Source: Isoptericola variabilis 225 (lineage in GTDB: Bacteria > Actinomycetota > Actinomycetes > Actinomycetales > Cellulomonadaceae). Taken from it: a stretch of 64,000 bases of DNA. The position numbers and the translations under genes were made by a program. The notes below the pieces were generated by a model. The model saw only the letters and a program-made list of their open reading frames with translations, was not told the origin of the DNA and did not search any database. The stretch spans positions 372,001 through 436,000 of the forward strand of contig NC_015588.1 of NCBI RefSeq assembly GCF_000215105.1, read 5' to 3'. Shown piece after piece: positions 43,429 through 53,255 of this stretch (position 1 is its first letter; every line of letters starts with the position of its first letter).

Positions 43429-44409
43429 TCAGGTCAGCAGATCACCCAGGCGCTCGAGCGCGGCCTGCCCGACGACGTCGCCCGCCACGAGCGGGACCTC
43501 GTCGACCGGGACCCCGGGCAGCGCGGAGCGCAGCGTCCTCAGGTGCGCGTCCTCGGCGGCGCGGCGCGCGGCGAGCAGCGCGCCCGCGTCGCCGGGGGAG
43601 CGCTTGTTGACGACGAGGCCGCCGACGGGCACGCGCAGCGCCTGCAGCTGCTGCACGAGCTCGACCGACTCGAGCACGGGGAGCCGCTCGGCCGCGAGCA
43701 CGACGACGAACGCGGTCCGCTCGGCGTCGGTCAGCACGTCGCGCAGGTGCGCGAAGCGGCGACGCCGGCGCTCGAGCACGCGGCGGATCTCGTCGTCGCG
43801 CCGCGCCTCGGACTCGGCCCGGCCGCCCAGCACGCGCACGGCCGCGTCGAACCGCTCGGACCGCTCGCGGCGGCGCAGCAGCCCGTCGGTCCAGGCGCCC
43901 ATGGTCTCGGGCAGGCTGAGCAGGCGTGCGGTGTGGCCCGACGGCGCGGTGTCGAAGACGACGAGGTCGTACTCGGCCAGGCCCTTCTCGACGAGGTCCG
44001 CGACGCGCTCGAGCGTCGCGGCCTCGTGCGTGCCGGGCGCGTCGCGCGCGAGGTCGAGGTGGCGGTCCACCTGGCCGCGCAGGTGCTCGGGCACGAGCCG
44101 TTGCAGCGTGCCGCGCACCGCGTCGAGGTGCGCGGCGGTCGTCCGCTCGGGGTCGATCTCGACGCCGTCGAGCACGCCGGGGCCGGCAGGCCCGCCGTCG
44201 AACGGGCCCGCGAGGCGCACGACGTCGTCGCCCACCTCGCGCTCCCACAGGTGGCCCAGGTTGTGGGCCGGGTCGGTCGAGACGACGAGGACGCGCCCGC
44301 CCGCGCGGGCGCGGGCGAGCGCGACGGCCGACGCGACCGACGTCTTGCCGACCCCGCCCTTGCCGCCGAGGAAGAGCACGCGGCGGCGCGCGGCGAGGCC
44401 TAGCAGCAC
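43429..44409 (-). CDS. ArsA/Get3-family ATPase
   Basis: A 326-residue P-loop ATPase with the deviant Walker [17 protein letters not shown], the switch I region [13 protein letters not shown] and switch [20 protein letters not shown], all typical of ArsA/Get3. The arsenite-binding cysteines of ArsA pumps are absent and no arsB lies nearby, so arsenic transport is unlikely; actinobacterial ArsA-like proteins of this sort have unknown clients. GTG 44409 overlaps the end of the ybdD gene by 10 bp, so it is cotranscribed with cstA-ybdD. Confidence 0.86.
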   Translation of the reverse strand: MLLGLAARRRVLFLGGKGGVGKTSVASAVALARARAGGRVLVVSTDPAHNLGHLWEREVGDDVVRLAGPFDGGPAGPGVLDGVEIDPERTTAAHLDAVRGTLQRLVPEHLRGQVDRHLDLARDAPGTHEAATLERVADLVEKGLAEYDLVVFDTAPSGHTARLLSLPETMGAWTDGLLRRRERSERFDAAVRVLGGRAESEARRDDEIRRVLERRRRRFAHLRDVLTDAERTAFVVVLAAERLPVLESVELVQQLQALRVPVGGLVVNKRSPGDAGALLAARRAAEDAHLRTLRSALPGVPVDEVPLVAGDVVGQAALERLGDLLT

Positions 44410-44663
44410 GAGACGGTCTCCAGGGGCGATCGGTCCATGCCGAGCCGGGTGTGCCACTCGTGGACGCGCTCGGTGAGCAGCGGCAGCAGCTCGACGGTGT
44501 AGTACGACGTCGGGTTGGGCACCCCGAGCGCCTCGGCCATGACGACCACCATGAAGAGGTCGTCCTCGTCGCGCCGGGCGCGGGAGAGCGTGCGCCGGTA
44601 CGGCGCCTCGTAGAGCTCCCGCAGCCCGGCGGACAGGCTGCGCAGCGACCTGCGCAGGGACAT
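44400..44663 (-). CDS. YbdD/YjiX family small protein
   Basis: An 87-residue protein of DUF466, which almost always accompanies CstA/BtsT transporters. The conserved core [22 protein letters not shown] matches other members in general form, and the protein ends with two cysteines (VSCC). Homologues seem to be needed for transporter function. It starts within the cstA stop codon (TGATG). Confidence 0.85.
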   Translation of the reverse strand: MSLRRSLRSLSAGLRELYEAPYRRTLSRARRDEDDLFMVVVMAEALGVPNPTSYYTVELLPLLTERVHEWHTRLGMDRSPLETVSCC

Positions 44664-46363
44664 CAGCGCTCCGAGGCCGAGGTGAGCACGGGCTCGTCCG
44701 TCTCCTCGTCGAAGGTGCCCTTGCGAGCGGCGTTCATCGCCACGACCGCCTCGAACGCGACCCACAGGGACGCCACGAGGATGATCACGTCGAGCACGAG
44801 CAGCAGCCAGTTGCGGCTGTCGTAGAAGCCGCCGAGCTGCACGATCAGCGCGTAGACCGACATGACCATGACGAAGACGAGGGGCACGAGCACCGGCAGC
44901 ACCGGGCGCTTCTTGCGCAGCAGGATCACGGCCACGACGGCGAGCGTGAGCGAGGCGAGCAGCTGGTTGGTCGTGCCGAACAGCGGCCAGATGAGCAGGC
45001 CGCCCGCGCCGTCGCCGCCCGAGCTGAACACGAGCGCCATCGCGACGACGAGCACGATGAGCGTGCCGACCGCCTTGTTGATCCGCACGCCCGCGAGCTC
45101 GCCGGCCTCCTGGACGACGAAGCGCTGCAGGCGCACGCCGGTGTCCATGGTCGTCGCGGCGAACAGCACGGCCATGGTCGCGAGGATCGTCGCCGAGAGC
45201 GACACCGGGATGCCGAGGCCCGCGTTGAGGATCGCACCGCCGCCGTCGACGAACGCGCCCACGCCGTTGACCGCGAACGACGCGTAGACGGCCTCCCAGT
45301 CGGCGAGGGTCCGGAAGCCGGCCGTGGTGGCGATGATCGCGCCGAGCGCGAGCAGGCCCTCGCCGACCGCGCCGAAGTAGCCGACGAACCGTGCGTCGGT
45401 CTCCTTGTCGAGCTGCTTGGACGACGTGCCCGAGCTCACCATGCCGTGGAAGCCGGAGATGGCGCCGCACGCGATCGTGACGAACAGCAGCGGCACGAGG
45501 CTCGGGGTGTCGGCGGGCACGCTGTCGTTGAACGCGGGCGCGACGATCGCGGGGCTGCCGAGCAGGACCGCGCCGTAGAGGATGCCGAGACCGATGAAGA
45601 GCTGGACGCCGTTGATGTAGTCGCGCGGCTGGAGCAGGACCCACACGGGCAGCAGCGACGCGATCCCGGCGTAGACGAAGAGCGCCACGATCCAGAAGGT
45701 CGCCGGCGACATGCCGAGGATCGGGTCGGGCAGCACGACGGGCACGCGGTCGCCGACGAGGATGAGCGAGTACAGCGCCACGACGCCGATGACGGTCGTG
45801 AGCAGGAGGTTCATCTTCCAGCGGTAGATCATCTGACCGATGACGGCCGCCACGGCGATGGCGCCCCACACGGGGATCACCGACGTCGGGGTCGCGATGA
45901 GCAGGTTCTTGATCACGACGGCGAACGCCGCGATGACCATGAGCAGCAGCAGGAAGATCACGACCAGGAACAGGCTGCGGCCGCGAGCGCCGATGTACCG
46001 GCCGGACAGCATGCCCATCGACTGGCCGCGGTTGCGGGCCGACGCCCACAGGGCGCCCATGTCGTGCATGCCCGCGAAGAACACGGTGCCGAGCGTGACC
46101 CACAGGAACGCGGGCACCCAGCCCCAGATGACGGCGATCGCCGGGCCGACGATCGGCGCGGCGCCGGCCACCGACGTGAAGTGGTGACCCCAGAGCACGA
46201 ACTTGTTGGTCGGGACGTAGTCCACGCCGTCGGACAGCTCGTGCGACGGGGTGGTGTAGGTGGGCGAGAGCTTGTAGACGCGCGAGGCGAGGAACTTCGA
46301 GTACAGGAAGTACCCGGCGAGCACCATGGCCACGCCGAGAAGCATGAGCACGAGGGAGTTCAC
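44663..46363 (-). CDS. cstA: CstA-family pyruvate/peptide transporter
   Basis: A 566-residue transporter with about 16 helices. Diagnostic stretches are [20 protein letters not shown] and [17 protein letters not shown] near the N-terminus and [20 protein letters not shown] in the first third. Family members (CstA, BtsT) take up pyruvate or peptides during carbon starvation and form an operon with ybdD. A CRP/GlxR-type site and a TACACT -10 box lie upstream, matching the cAMP control known for E. coli cstA. Confidence 0.94.
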   Translation of the reverse strand: MNSLVLMLLGVAMVLAGYFLYSKFLASRVYKLSPTYTTPSHELSDGVDYVPTNKFVLWGHHFTSVAGAAPIVGPAIAVIWGWVPAFLWVTLGTVFFAGMHDMGALWASARNRGQSMGMLSGRYIGARGRSLFLVVIFLLLLMVIAAFAVVIKNLLIATPTSVIPVWGAIAVAAVIGQMIYRWKMNLLLTTVIGVVALYSLILVGDRVPVVLPDPILGMSPATFWIVALFVYAGIASLLPVWVLLQPRDYINGVQLFIGLGILYGAVLLGSPAIVAPAFNDSVPADTPSLVPLLFVTIACGAISGFHGMVSSGTSSKQLDKETDARFVGYFGAVGEGLLALGAIIATTAGFRTLADWEAVYASFAVNGVGAFVDGGGAILNAGLGIPVSLSATILATMAVLFAATTMDTGVRLQRFVVQEAGELAGVRINKAVGTLIVLVVAMALVFSSGGDGAGGLLIWPLFGTTNQLLASLTLAVVAVILLRKKRPVLPVLVPLVFVMVMSVYALIVQLGGFYDSRNWLLLVLDVIILVASLWVAFEAVVAMNAARKGTFDEETDEPVLTSASER

Positions 46364-46415
46364 AGCGGGCTCCGATCTGTCGTCGTCGACGTCGGTTGGT
46401 CGGCTATGCGGAGAA

Positions 46416-46421
46416 AGTGTA
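46416..46421 (-). promoter_or_regulatory. Probable cstA -10 box
   Basis: On the minus strand TACACT occurs 53 bp before the cstA GTG. The CRP-type site at 46471-46484 is centred about 59 bp upstream of this hexamer, roughly -69 from the expected start, a class I activator distance. Confidence 0.55.
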
Positions 46422-46470
46422 GAGGTCGTGCGGACGGGCGCGACAGGCCCGGCGATGACGGTGGTTGTTC

Positions 46471-46484
46471 GTGACGACCATCAC
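46471..46484. promoter_or_regulatory. CRP/GlxR-type site between cstA and hppA
   Basis: GTGACGACCATCAC is a perfect GTGA-N6-TCAC motif in the 220 bp divergent gap. It could activate cstA. On the other side TAGACT (46492-46497) may be the hppA -10 box, whose -35 region would overlap this site, so binding could repress hppA. Confidence 0.65.
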
Positions 46485-46583
46485 ATGTGGGTAGACTCGC
46501 GCGCATCCCGTCGTCAACGGCGCCGGCGGGACCCTTCGGTCTCTCCAGCATCAGGGACACCGGCAGCTCGTCGAGGAGGACGG

Positions 46584-48878
46584 ATGCTCACACTCGGATC
46601 CACCAGCATCACGATCGTCGCGGTCATCGGGGTCGTGGCGCTGGCCGCCCTGCTCGTCGCGGCGACCCTGCGCAGGCAGGTGCTCGCCGCCCCGGAGGGC
46701 ACACCCGGGATGCAGGACATCGCCCGGGGCGTCCAGGAAGGCGCGGCGGCCTACCTCAACCGCCAGTTCCGGACCCTGGCGCTGTTCGCGGTCGTGGTGT
46801 TCGCCCTGCTGTTCCTCCTGCCGGGCGACGGCGGGGTCCGGATCGGCCGGTCGATCGCGTTCCTCGTGGGCGCCGGGTTCTCGGCGGCGATCGGGTACCT
46901 CGGCATGTGGCTCGCGGTGCGGGCCAACGTGCGCGTCGCCGCCGCGGCGATGGACGGCCGGACGGGTCGCCAGGAGGGCGCGCGGATCGCGTTCCGCACC
47001 GGCGGCGTCGTGGGCATGTGCGTGGTGGGGCTCGGCCTGCTCGGCGCGTCGCTCGTGGTGCTCGTCTACCGGGCCGACGCGCCCGCGGTGCTCGAGGGCT
47101 TCGGCTTCGGCGCGGCGCTGCTCGCGATGTTCATGCGTGTCGGCGGCGGCATCTTCACCAAGGCCGCCGACGTCGGCGCCGACCTCGTCGGCAAGGTCGA
47201 GCAGGGCATCCCCGAGGACGACCCGCGCAACGCCGCGACGATCGCCGACAACGTCGGCGACAACGTCGGCGACTGCGCCGGCATGGCGGCCGACCTCTTC
47301 GAGTCCTACGCGGTGACGCTCGTCGCCGCGCTCATCCTCGGCAAGGCCGCCATGGGCGAGCAGGGCCTCGTGTTCCCGCTCATCGTCACCGCGATCGGCG
47401 CGTTCGTCGCCCTGCTGGGCGTCATCGTGACCCGGGTGCGCGGCAACGAGAACGGCCTGGCCGCGATCAACCGCGGCTTCTACATCTCCGCGGTGGTCGG
47501 CGCCGTGCTCGCCGCGATCGCCGCGTTCGTCTACCTGCCCGGCTCGTTCGACCAGCTCGCCGGCACCGCCGACCTCGGCGACGTGACCGCCGACCCGCGC
47601 GTCGTCGCCTCGCTCGCCGTGCTCATCGGCGTCGTGCTCGCCGGCGTCATCCTGTGGATCACCGGCTACTTCACCGGCACGACGTCGAAGCCGACGCTCC
47701 ACGTCGCGGCCACGTCCCGCACGGGCGCGGCGACCGTGGTGCTGTCCGGCATCGGCGTCGGCTTCGAGTCCGCGGTCTACACCGCGGGCATCATCGCCGC
47801 CTCCATCCTCGGCGTCTTCCTCCTGGCCGGCGGGTCGATCTGGCTCGCGCTCTTCCTCGTGGCGCTCGCGGGCTGCGGCCTGCTGACCACGGTCGGCGTC
47901 ATCGTCGCGATGGACACGTTCGGCCCGGTGAGCGACAACGCGCAGGGCATCGCCGAGATGTCGGGCGACGTCGACGGCGAGGGCGCGCAGATCCTCACCG
48001 ACCTCGACGCGGTCGGGAACACGACCAAGGCCATCACCAAGGGCATCGCGATCGCGACGGCGGTTCTCGCGGCGACCGCGCTCTTCGGCTCGTACGCGGA
48101 CGCGGTCGAGACGGCGCTGCGCGACGTGAGCGCCGTCGGCGGCGGGCTCGTCACCTCGATGCTCAGCTACGAGATCATCTCGCCGGTGACGCTCGTCGGC
48201 GTGATCCTCGGCGGCGCGACCGTCTTCCTGTTCTCGGGCCTGGCGATCGACGCCGTGACCCGCGCGGCCGGCGCGATCGTCTTCGAGGTGCGCCGCCAGT
48301 TCCGCGAGCACCCCGGCATCATGACCTACGAGGAGCGCCCGGAGTACGGCAAGGTCGTCGACATCTGCACGCGGGACTCCCTGCGGGAGCTCGCGACGCC
48401 GGGCCTCCTCGCCGCGTTCGCGCCCATCGCGGTCGGCTTCGGCCTGGGCGTCGGCCCGCTCGCGGGCTTCCTCGCGGGCACGATCGGCGCGGGCGTCCTC
48501 ATGGCGATCTTCCTCGCGAACTCGGGCGGCGCCTGGGACAACGCGAAGAAGATCGTCGAGGACGGCGCCTACGGCGGCAAGGGGTCCGAGGCGCACGCCG
48601 CGACGGTCATCGGCGACACGGTCGGCGACCCGTTCAAGGACACCGCCGGCCCGGCCATCAACCCGCTCATCAAGGTCATGAACCTCGTGTCGCTGCTCAT
48701 CGCGCCGGCCGTGGTCATGCTGAGCGTGCCCGAGGACGCCAACCACGGCGTCCGGATCGGGATCGCCGTGGTCGCCGCGCTCATCGCGTTCGGCGCGGTG
48801 GTCCTCTCGCGCGTGCGTGCCGCGCGTGTCGACCGCGAGTCCGAGGCCACCGAGGCCGAGCGGGTCGCCACCCGCTGA
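46584..48878 (+). CDS. hppA: Membrane proton-pumping pyrophosphatase, K+-insensitive type
   Basis: A 764-residue pump that couples pyrophosphate hydrolysis to proton export, with about 16 helices. The substrate-binding motif KAADVGADLVGKVEQGIPED and the acidic motif DNVGDNVGDCAGMAADLFES are intact. The residue that distinguishes subfamilies is Lys in VGNTTKAITKG, as in K+-independent enzymes; K+-dependent enzymes have Ala. GAGGAGGA precedes the ATG. It removes pyrophosphate produced by enzymes such as Acs. A strong hairpin follows. Confidence 0.96.
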   Translation: MLTLGSTSITIVAVIGVVALAALLVAATLRRQVLAAPEGTPGMQDIARGVQEGAAAYLNRQFRTLALFAVVVFALLFLLPGDGGVRIGRSIAFLVGAGFSAAIGYLGMWLAVRANVRVAAAAMDGRTGRQEGARIAFRTGGVVGMCVVGLGLLGASLVVLVYRADAPAVLEGFGFGAALLAMFMRVGGGIFTKAADVGADLVGKVEQGIPEDDPRNAATIADNVGDNVGDCAGMAADLFESYAVTLVAALILGKAAMGEQGLVFPLIVTAIGAFVALLGVIVTRVRGNENGLAAINRGFYISAVVGAVLAAIAAFVYLPGSFDQLAGTADLGDVTADPRVVASLAVLIGVVLAGVILWITGYFTGTTSKPTLHVAATSRTGAATVVLSGIGVGFESAVYTAGIIAASILGVFLLAGGSIWLALFLVALAGCGLLTTVGVIVAMDTFGPVSDNAQGIAEMSGDVDGEGAQILTDLDAVGNTTKAITKGIAIATAVLAATALFGSYADAVETALRDVSAVGGGLVTSMLSYEIISPVTLVGVILGGATVFLFSGLAIDAVTRAAGAIVFEVRRQFREHPGIMTYEERPEYGKVVDICTRDSLRELATPGLLAAFAPIAVGFGLGVGPLAGFLAGTIGAGVLMAIFLANSGGAWDNAKKIVEDGAYGGKGSEAHAATVIGDTVGDPFKDTAGPAINPLIKVMNLVSLLIAPAVVMLSVPEDANHGVRIGIAVVAALIAFGAVVLSRVRAARVDRESEATEAERVATR

Positions 48879-48893
48879 CCCGGCGCACGCCGC

Positions 48894-48945
48894 CCGAGGT
48901 CGCCCGTCCCTCCGCCGTCCGTCGGGGGAGGGACGGCGACCTCGG
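48894..48945. terminator. Hairpin between hppA and DinB gene
   Basis: CCGAGGTCGCCCGTCCCTCC pairs with GGGAGGGACGGCGACCTCGG almost perfectly over 20 bp, with an 11-12 base loop. It sits between two convergent genes, 15 bp after hppA and 7 bp from the DinB stop, and is probably a bidirectional terminator. Confidence 0.8.
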
Positions 48946-48952
48946 CGTGGGC

Positions 48953-49519
48953 CTACTGGCCGGTGCGGCCGTCGATGCACTCGCGCAGCAGGTCGGCGTG
49001 CCCGGCGTGCCGCGCGTACTCCTCGACGAGGTGCTCGAGCACGTCCCGGACGGGGACGTCCTCGTCGCGGTGGCGCACCGTGCGGCCCATGTCGGCGTCC
49101 GTGAGCGTCGCGAGCCACGCGTCCGCGGCAGCGGTCTCGGCGTGCCACGTCGCCCACGCCTCCGCCACGACGTCGGGGACGGCGATTGCGCCGGTGAAGT
49201 CGGCGTCGCGGTCCTCCGGCGTCTGGTAGAGGCGGGGCAGGTGCGCCTGGCCCTGCAGCACGCGGCGGAACCAGTGGTGCTCCACGTTCGTCAGGTGCCG
49301 GACGAGACCCAGCAGGGAGAGGGTCGACGGCGGCACCGACCGCCGTGCGAGATGCTCCGCGTCGAGCCCGTCGCACTTCATCTCGATCGTGGCGCGGTAG
49401 CTCCGGAGGTAGGACCAGTGCGTCTCCAGCTCGCCCACGGGCCTGGACCACTGCTCGCGCGGGTCGTCCTCGGGGTCGACCCACATGTCGGGGAACCTGC
49501 GGTGCGTCGTGTCGTTCAT
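48953..49519 (-). CDS. DinB-family (DUF664) protein, paralogue 1
   Basis: A 188-residue four-helix-bundle protein of the DinB/DUF664 family, metal-binding proteins that include thiol-dependent transferases. Family landmarks are SLLGLVRHLTNVEHHWFRRV, in which the histidines can bind metal, and YARHAGHADLLRECIDG at the C-terminus. In organisms that make mycothiol some members use it as cofactor, which fits the presence of mshD. The protein at 53256-53798 is a close paralogue. Confidence 0.87.
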   Translation of the reverse strand: MNDTTHRRFPDMWVDPEDDPREQWSRPVGELETHWSYLRSYRATIEMKCDGLDAEHLARRSVPPSTLSLLGLVRHLTNVEHHWFRRVLQGQAHLPRLYQTPEDRDADFTGAIAVPDVVAEAWATWHAETAAADAWLATLTDADMGRTVRHRDEDVPVRDVLEHLVEEYARHAGHADLLRECIDGRTGQ

Positions 49520-49599
49520 CCGGCCATCGAACCGCCCGCCCGCGCGCGTGCACAACGGCATTGGCGCCGACGTCGGTGGGCCTCGCTACGGTGCGCGCC

Positions 49600-49971
49600 G
49601 TGACCGACGACGCCGTCGCCCCGGACCCGCTGCCGCGCCTGCGGCGGATCTGCCTCGCCCTGCCGGAGGTGACCGAGCGGCCGAGCCACGGCGAGCCCAC
49701 GTGGTTCGTGGGCAAGGCGTTCGTCATGTACTCCGACCACCACCACGGCGGCCCGCTCGCGTTCTGGTGCGCCGCCGCGCCGGGCGTGCAGGAGGAGCAG
49801 GTCGAGCGCGAGCCCGAGCGGTTCTTCCGGCCGCCCTACGTGGGGACGCGCGGCTGGCTCGGCGTGCGCCTCGACGTCGACCTCGACTGGGCGGAGATCG
49901 AGGGGATCGTCGTCGACGCCTACCGCCAGGTCGCGCCGCGGCGGCTGGTCGCGCGCCTCGACGCCGACTGA
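49600..49971 (+). CDS. MmcQ/YjbR-family protein
   Basis: A 123-residue protein of the MmcQ/YjbR (CyaY-like fold) family. The typical pattern is LPRLRRICLALPEVTERPSH followed by GEPTWFVGKAFVM, and RGWLGVRLDVDLDWAEIEGI near the end. Members are thought to bind DNA or small ligands, but the function is unknown. It is divergent from the first DinB gene and probably monocistronic. Confidence 0.87.
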   Translation: MTDDAVAPDPLPRLRRICLALPEVTERPSHGEPTWFVGKAFVMYSDHHHGGPLAFWCAAAPGVQEEQVEREPERFFRPPYVGTRGWLGVRLDVDLDWAEIEGIVVDAYRQVAPRRLVARLDAD

Positions 49972-50103
49972 GCCGGGCGAATCGGTTCACACGTTTTTCA
50001 TCGGGGGTCTCGTCAAGGAAACACTCTGCCGCCATGCTGGGGGTCCCGGAGCTCGGTGCTCGCGCCCGGCCTCGGAGGTACGAGGACGAACCGAAGGGAA
50101 GCC

Positions 50104-52743
50104 ATGAGACTCCAGCGCACCATCGCCGGGCTGAGCGGGGCGGCGATCGTCGTCGCGTCGTTCGCCGGCGTCACGACGGCCGCGGCGGCGCCCGACGCCG
50201 GCGGCCGCGGGCCCGAGACCGACACCGCGTCGCAGGGCGCGCCGTCGTTCGCAGAGCTCGTCCGGGCCGCCAGGACCGGGCCCGCGGCGAAGGCGAGCGA
50301 CGGCGCGATCGACATGCCGACGTCGTACCCCTACCAGCCCGAGCTCACCGTGTACCCGCCCGAAGAGAACGACGCGACCCGCCTCAACGAGACGATCGCC
50401 TACTCGGACCTCGCCCCGCGGCTCACCGAGCTCATGGCGGCCAGCGACCGCGTGTCGACGCAGGTCGTGGGGCAGTCGACGCTCGGGCGCGACCTGTACC
50501 TCGTGACCCTCACGGCCCCCGAGGGCCGGGGCGAGACCGCCCGCCAGACGAAGTGGCGCGACGAGATCCGGACCGACCCGGTCAAGGCGGCTCGGAACGC
50601 GGAGCTCGCGGCCGGGTACAAGACGCCGATCTGGATCAGCTCCAACATCCACGGCAACGAGTGGGAGGGCACCGACGCGGCGATGCAGGTCATCGAGGAC
50701 CTCGCGACGTCGCAGGACGCCGAGACGCTCGCGCTGCTCGAGAACCACCGGCTGTACTTCTCGCTCACGCTCAACCCGGACGGTCGCACGGCCGCGACCC
50801 GCGCGACGACGCTCGGGCTCGACGCCAACCGCGACATGGTCACGGGCACCACCCCGGAGGCGCGGTCGTTCGTCGCGACGACGCAGGCGCTCCAGCCGCT
50901 CTACGCCGCCGACTTCCACGGGTACACCAACGTCCTCCAGGTCGAGCCCTGCGGCCCGCCGCACGGCGAGAACTACGAGTACGACCTGTTCATCCCGCAC
51001 GGCTACGCGCTCGCGCTGCAGGTCGAGGCCGACGTCGTCGACGCCGAGATCCCCGGCAACCGGTACTTCAACCCGGCCACGGGCGGCACCACGACGACCA
51101 ACACCGGCTACATCAAGATCCCCTACCGCGACACGCCGTCCGGCTGGGACGACTACCCGCCGATCTTCACCGCGCAGTACGCGGCATACCACGGCGCGGT
51201 CACGGCCACGGTCGAGCTGCCGATGGGGCGCACGGGCGCGACGACGACGCCGCAGAACGCGCGCATCAACACCGAGGTCGCCCGGGTGACGATCGAGTCG
51301 ATGCTCCGGTACGTCGCCGCGAACTCGGACGCCATGCTCGCCGACCAGATCGAGGCGTTCGGCCGCGGCCTCGCGGGCGCGCCGAAGGACGCGCTCACCA
51401 CGGCCGACGTCTCGGCCGTCCCGGGCCCGGACGAGTGGAAGGAGCACTGGGACTTCGTCGACGACCAGGACCCGGTCGAGTTGCCGCGCGCCTACGTGAT
51501 CCCGGTCGGCGACGCGCAGCGCTCGGGCTCGGACGCCGAGGCGCTCGTCGACGCGCTGCTGTTCCACGGCGTCCAGGTCGGCACGCTCGCGCGCACGACG
51601 ACGGTCGGCGGCGTGACGTACCCGGCCGGCTCGTTCGTCGTCGACATGCACCAGCCGCGCCGCGGCCTGGCCAACGTGCTGCTCGACCTCGGCACCGACA
51701 TCTCGGCCAAGGTGCCCTCGATGTACGACGTGTCGGCCTGGAGCCTCGCGTACCTGTGGGGCGCCACGGTCGACAAGGTCGGCTCGACGACCGACCCGGC
51801 GATCGGCACGGTCGTCCCGCTGCACCGCGTCCCGCAGGACGGCGTCCTGCCGAAGCGGGCCGACCACGTGACGTTCGACGTCGCCGGGGTCGAGGACTAC
51901 CGCGCGCTCAACGCCCTGCTCGACGCCGGCGCACCGGTGTGGCTGCTCGACGACGGACGCGCCGTCGTCGGGCCCGAGGGCCTGGCCGCCGCGGCCGACG
52001 TCGTCGTGGAGCACGACATCCCGTTCGAGGCCGCCACGGCCGAGGACGTCGCGGCGCTCGACGACGCGACCGAGCTCGAGGACGTCACGGTCGCGTACGT
52101 GGGGACGCAGGACGACCTGCTGTCGCTCACGGAGCTGGGCTTCGACGACCTCGTGCGGGTCACCGCGGCGGGCGTCCAGGCCGGCGCCGCGACGGGCACG
52201 ACCGGCCTCGAGGAGGCGGACGTGCTGTGGGTCGGCTCGTCGTTCTCGCTCCCGGCCGGCTCCGCGGGCCGCGCGTACGTCCAGGAGTGGGTCGACGCCG
52301 GCGGCTCGATCGTCGGACGCACGAACCAGGCGTTCACCGTGGCCTCGACCTACGGGCTGGTCTCGGGCACCGTCGTCGCGGGCAACTCGTCCGGCAACGG
52401 CATCGTCGACGTCGACACCCCGGAGGGCTCGATCTTCACGGCGTACGAGCAGGAGACGTCGTTCGTCTACCCCGCGTACTGGTTCACGAACCTGGGCGAG
52501 GGCACGACGGCGGAGCAACTGTACGACGCCGACGAGCCGTTCCTCGCGGGCCACTGGCGCGCGACGGGCGCCGGGACGAACGGTCCGGCCTCGGCGGCCG
52601 GCAACGCCGCGGTCGTCTCGGGCGAGGCGGAGTCCGGGGCGCGCGCGGTCGTGTTCGGGACCTCGCCGTTCTACCGCACGCACACCAAGGGAGCGATGAG
52701 CCAGGCCGCCCAGGCCATCTTCTGGGCAGCCACGGGCTCCTGA
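50104..52743 (+). CDS. Secreted M14 zinc carboxypeptidase
   Basis: An 879-residue exported peptidase. Residues 1-29 form a Sec signal peptide ending in AAAA. The M14 domain (about 95-450) has the zinc motif SSNIHGNEWEGTDAA (HxxE), the substrate-binding LNPDGR and LDANRD, and the third ligand in AADFHGYTN; the catalytic Glu is likely in TATVELPMG. The remaining 430 residues fold separately, with repeated Asp/Val-rich beta segments. AAGGGAAGCC precedes the ATG. It is a likely degradative enzyme for peptides or murein peptides. Confidence 0.9.
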   Translation: MRLQRTIAGLSGAAIVVASFAGVTTAAAAPDAGGRGPETDTASQGAPSFAELVRAARTGPAAKASDGAIDMPTSYPYQPELTVYPPEENDATRLNETIAYSDLAPRLTELMAASDRVSTQVVGQSTLGRDLYLVTLTAPEGRGETARQTKWRDEIRTDPVKAARNAELAAGYKTPIWISSNIHGNEWEGTDAAMQVIEDLATSQDAETLALLENHRLYFSLTLNPDGRTAATRATTLGLDANRDMVTGTTPEARSFVATTQALQPLYAADFHGYTNVLQVEPCGPPHGENYEYDLFIPHGYALALQVEADVVDAEIPGNRYFNPATGGTTTTNTGYIKIPYRDTPSGWDDYPPIFTAQYAAYHGAVTATVELPMGRTGATTTPQNARINTEVARVTIESMLRYVAANSDAMLADQIEAFGRGLAGAPKDALTTADVSAVPGPDEWKEHWDFVDDQDPVELPRAYVIPVGDAQRSGSDAEALVDALLFHGVQVGTLARTTTVGGVTYPAGSFVVDMHQPRRGLANVLLDLGTDISAKVPSMYDVSAWSLAYLWGATVDKVGSTTDPAIGTVVPLHRVPQDGVLPKRADHVTFDVAGVEDYRALNALLDAGAPVWLLDDGRAVVGPEGLAAAADVVVEHDIPFEAATAEDVAALDDATELEDVTVAYVGTQDDLLSLTELGFDDLVRVTAAGVQAGAATGTTGLEEADVLWVGSSFSLPAGSAGRAYVQEWVDAGGSIVGRTNQAFTVASTYGLVSGTVVAGNSSGNGIVDVDTPEGSIFTAYEQETSFVYPAYWFTNLGEGTTAEQLYDADEPFLAGHWRATGAGTNGPASAAGNAAVVSGEAESGARAVVFGTSPFYRTHTKGAMSQAAQAIFWAATGS

Positions 52744-52747
52744 CCCG

Positions 52748-52807
52748 CCGTGCGGACTTCTGGCCCGTTCCTCCTCCGAGGGACGGGCCAGAAGTCCGTC
52801 CGCACGG
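52748..52807. terminator. Long hairpin after the M14 peptidase gene
   Basis: CGGACTTCTGGCCCGT (52753-52768) pairs perfectly with ACGGGCCAGAAGTCCG (52783-52798). The stem continues for five more pairs (CCGTG with CACGG) beyond a four-base bulge. It starts five bases after the M14 stop codon and is unlike element P in sequence. Confidence 0.8.
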
Positions 52808-52889
52808 GTGCGCCGGGCGCGACACGGTGCGAAACCGGCCGCGGCCCGCCAGGATGTGCGTGACACGGTCGTCGAAGGAAGGACGTTCG

Positions 52890-53237
52890 ATGCCAGACCT
52901 CACGCAGATCGCCCGTGAGCACCTCGAGACGGCTCGCGCGTCGGAGCACGGGCGCAGCGCGGAGCGGATCCTGCACGACAAGCACCTGCGGCAGTCGATC
53001 ATCGCGCTGCGGTCCGGCGCCGAGCTGGGCGAGCACAACTCGCCGCCGGCCGGGAGCATCCACGTCCTCGAGGGCGCGGTCCGGGTCACCGGGCTCGACG
53101 ACGCCGAGGTGAGGGCGGGCGAGCTCGAGGTCCTCACCCACCGTCGGCACGCCGTCACCGCGCTCGAGGACTCGGTCTTCCTGCTGACGACCGTGACGGG
53201 GCTCGACGACGAGCAGGCGCACGGCGACCCCGTCTGA
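52890..53237 (+). CDS. Small cupin-domain protein
   Basis: A 115-residue single-domain cupin. The pattern LRSGAELGEHNSPPAGSIHV followed by LEGAVRVTG corresponds to the first cupin motif, and RHAVTALEDSVFLLTTV to the second. One metal His of the standard motif is replaced, so catalysis is uncertain; a sensory or binding role is as likely. AAGGAAGGA precedes the ATG. Its end faces the second DinB gene. Confidence 0.83.
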   Translation: MPDLTQIAREHLETARASEHGRSAERILHDKHLRQSIIALRSGAELGEHNSPPAGSIHVLEGAVRVTGLDDAEVRAGELEVLTHRRHAVTALEDSVFLLTTVTGLDDEQAHGDPV

Positions 53238-53255
53238 GACCGCCGGCGAGGGGTG

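Noticed and set aside
43429..44409. Arsenite efflux ATPase
   Set aside because: The ATPase motifs are good but the metal-binding cysteines and an arsB partner are missing, so arsenic transport is not supported.
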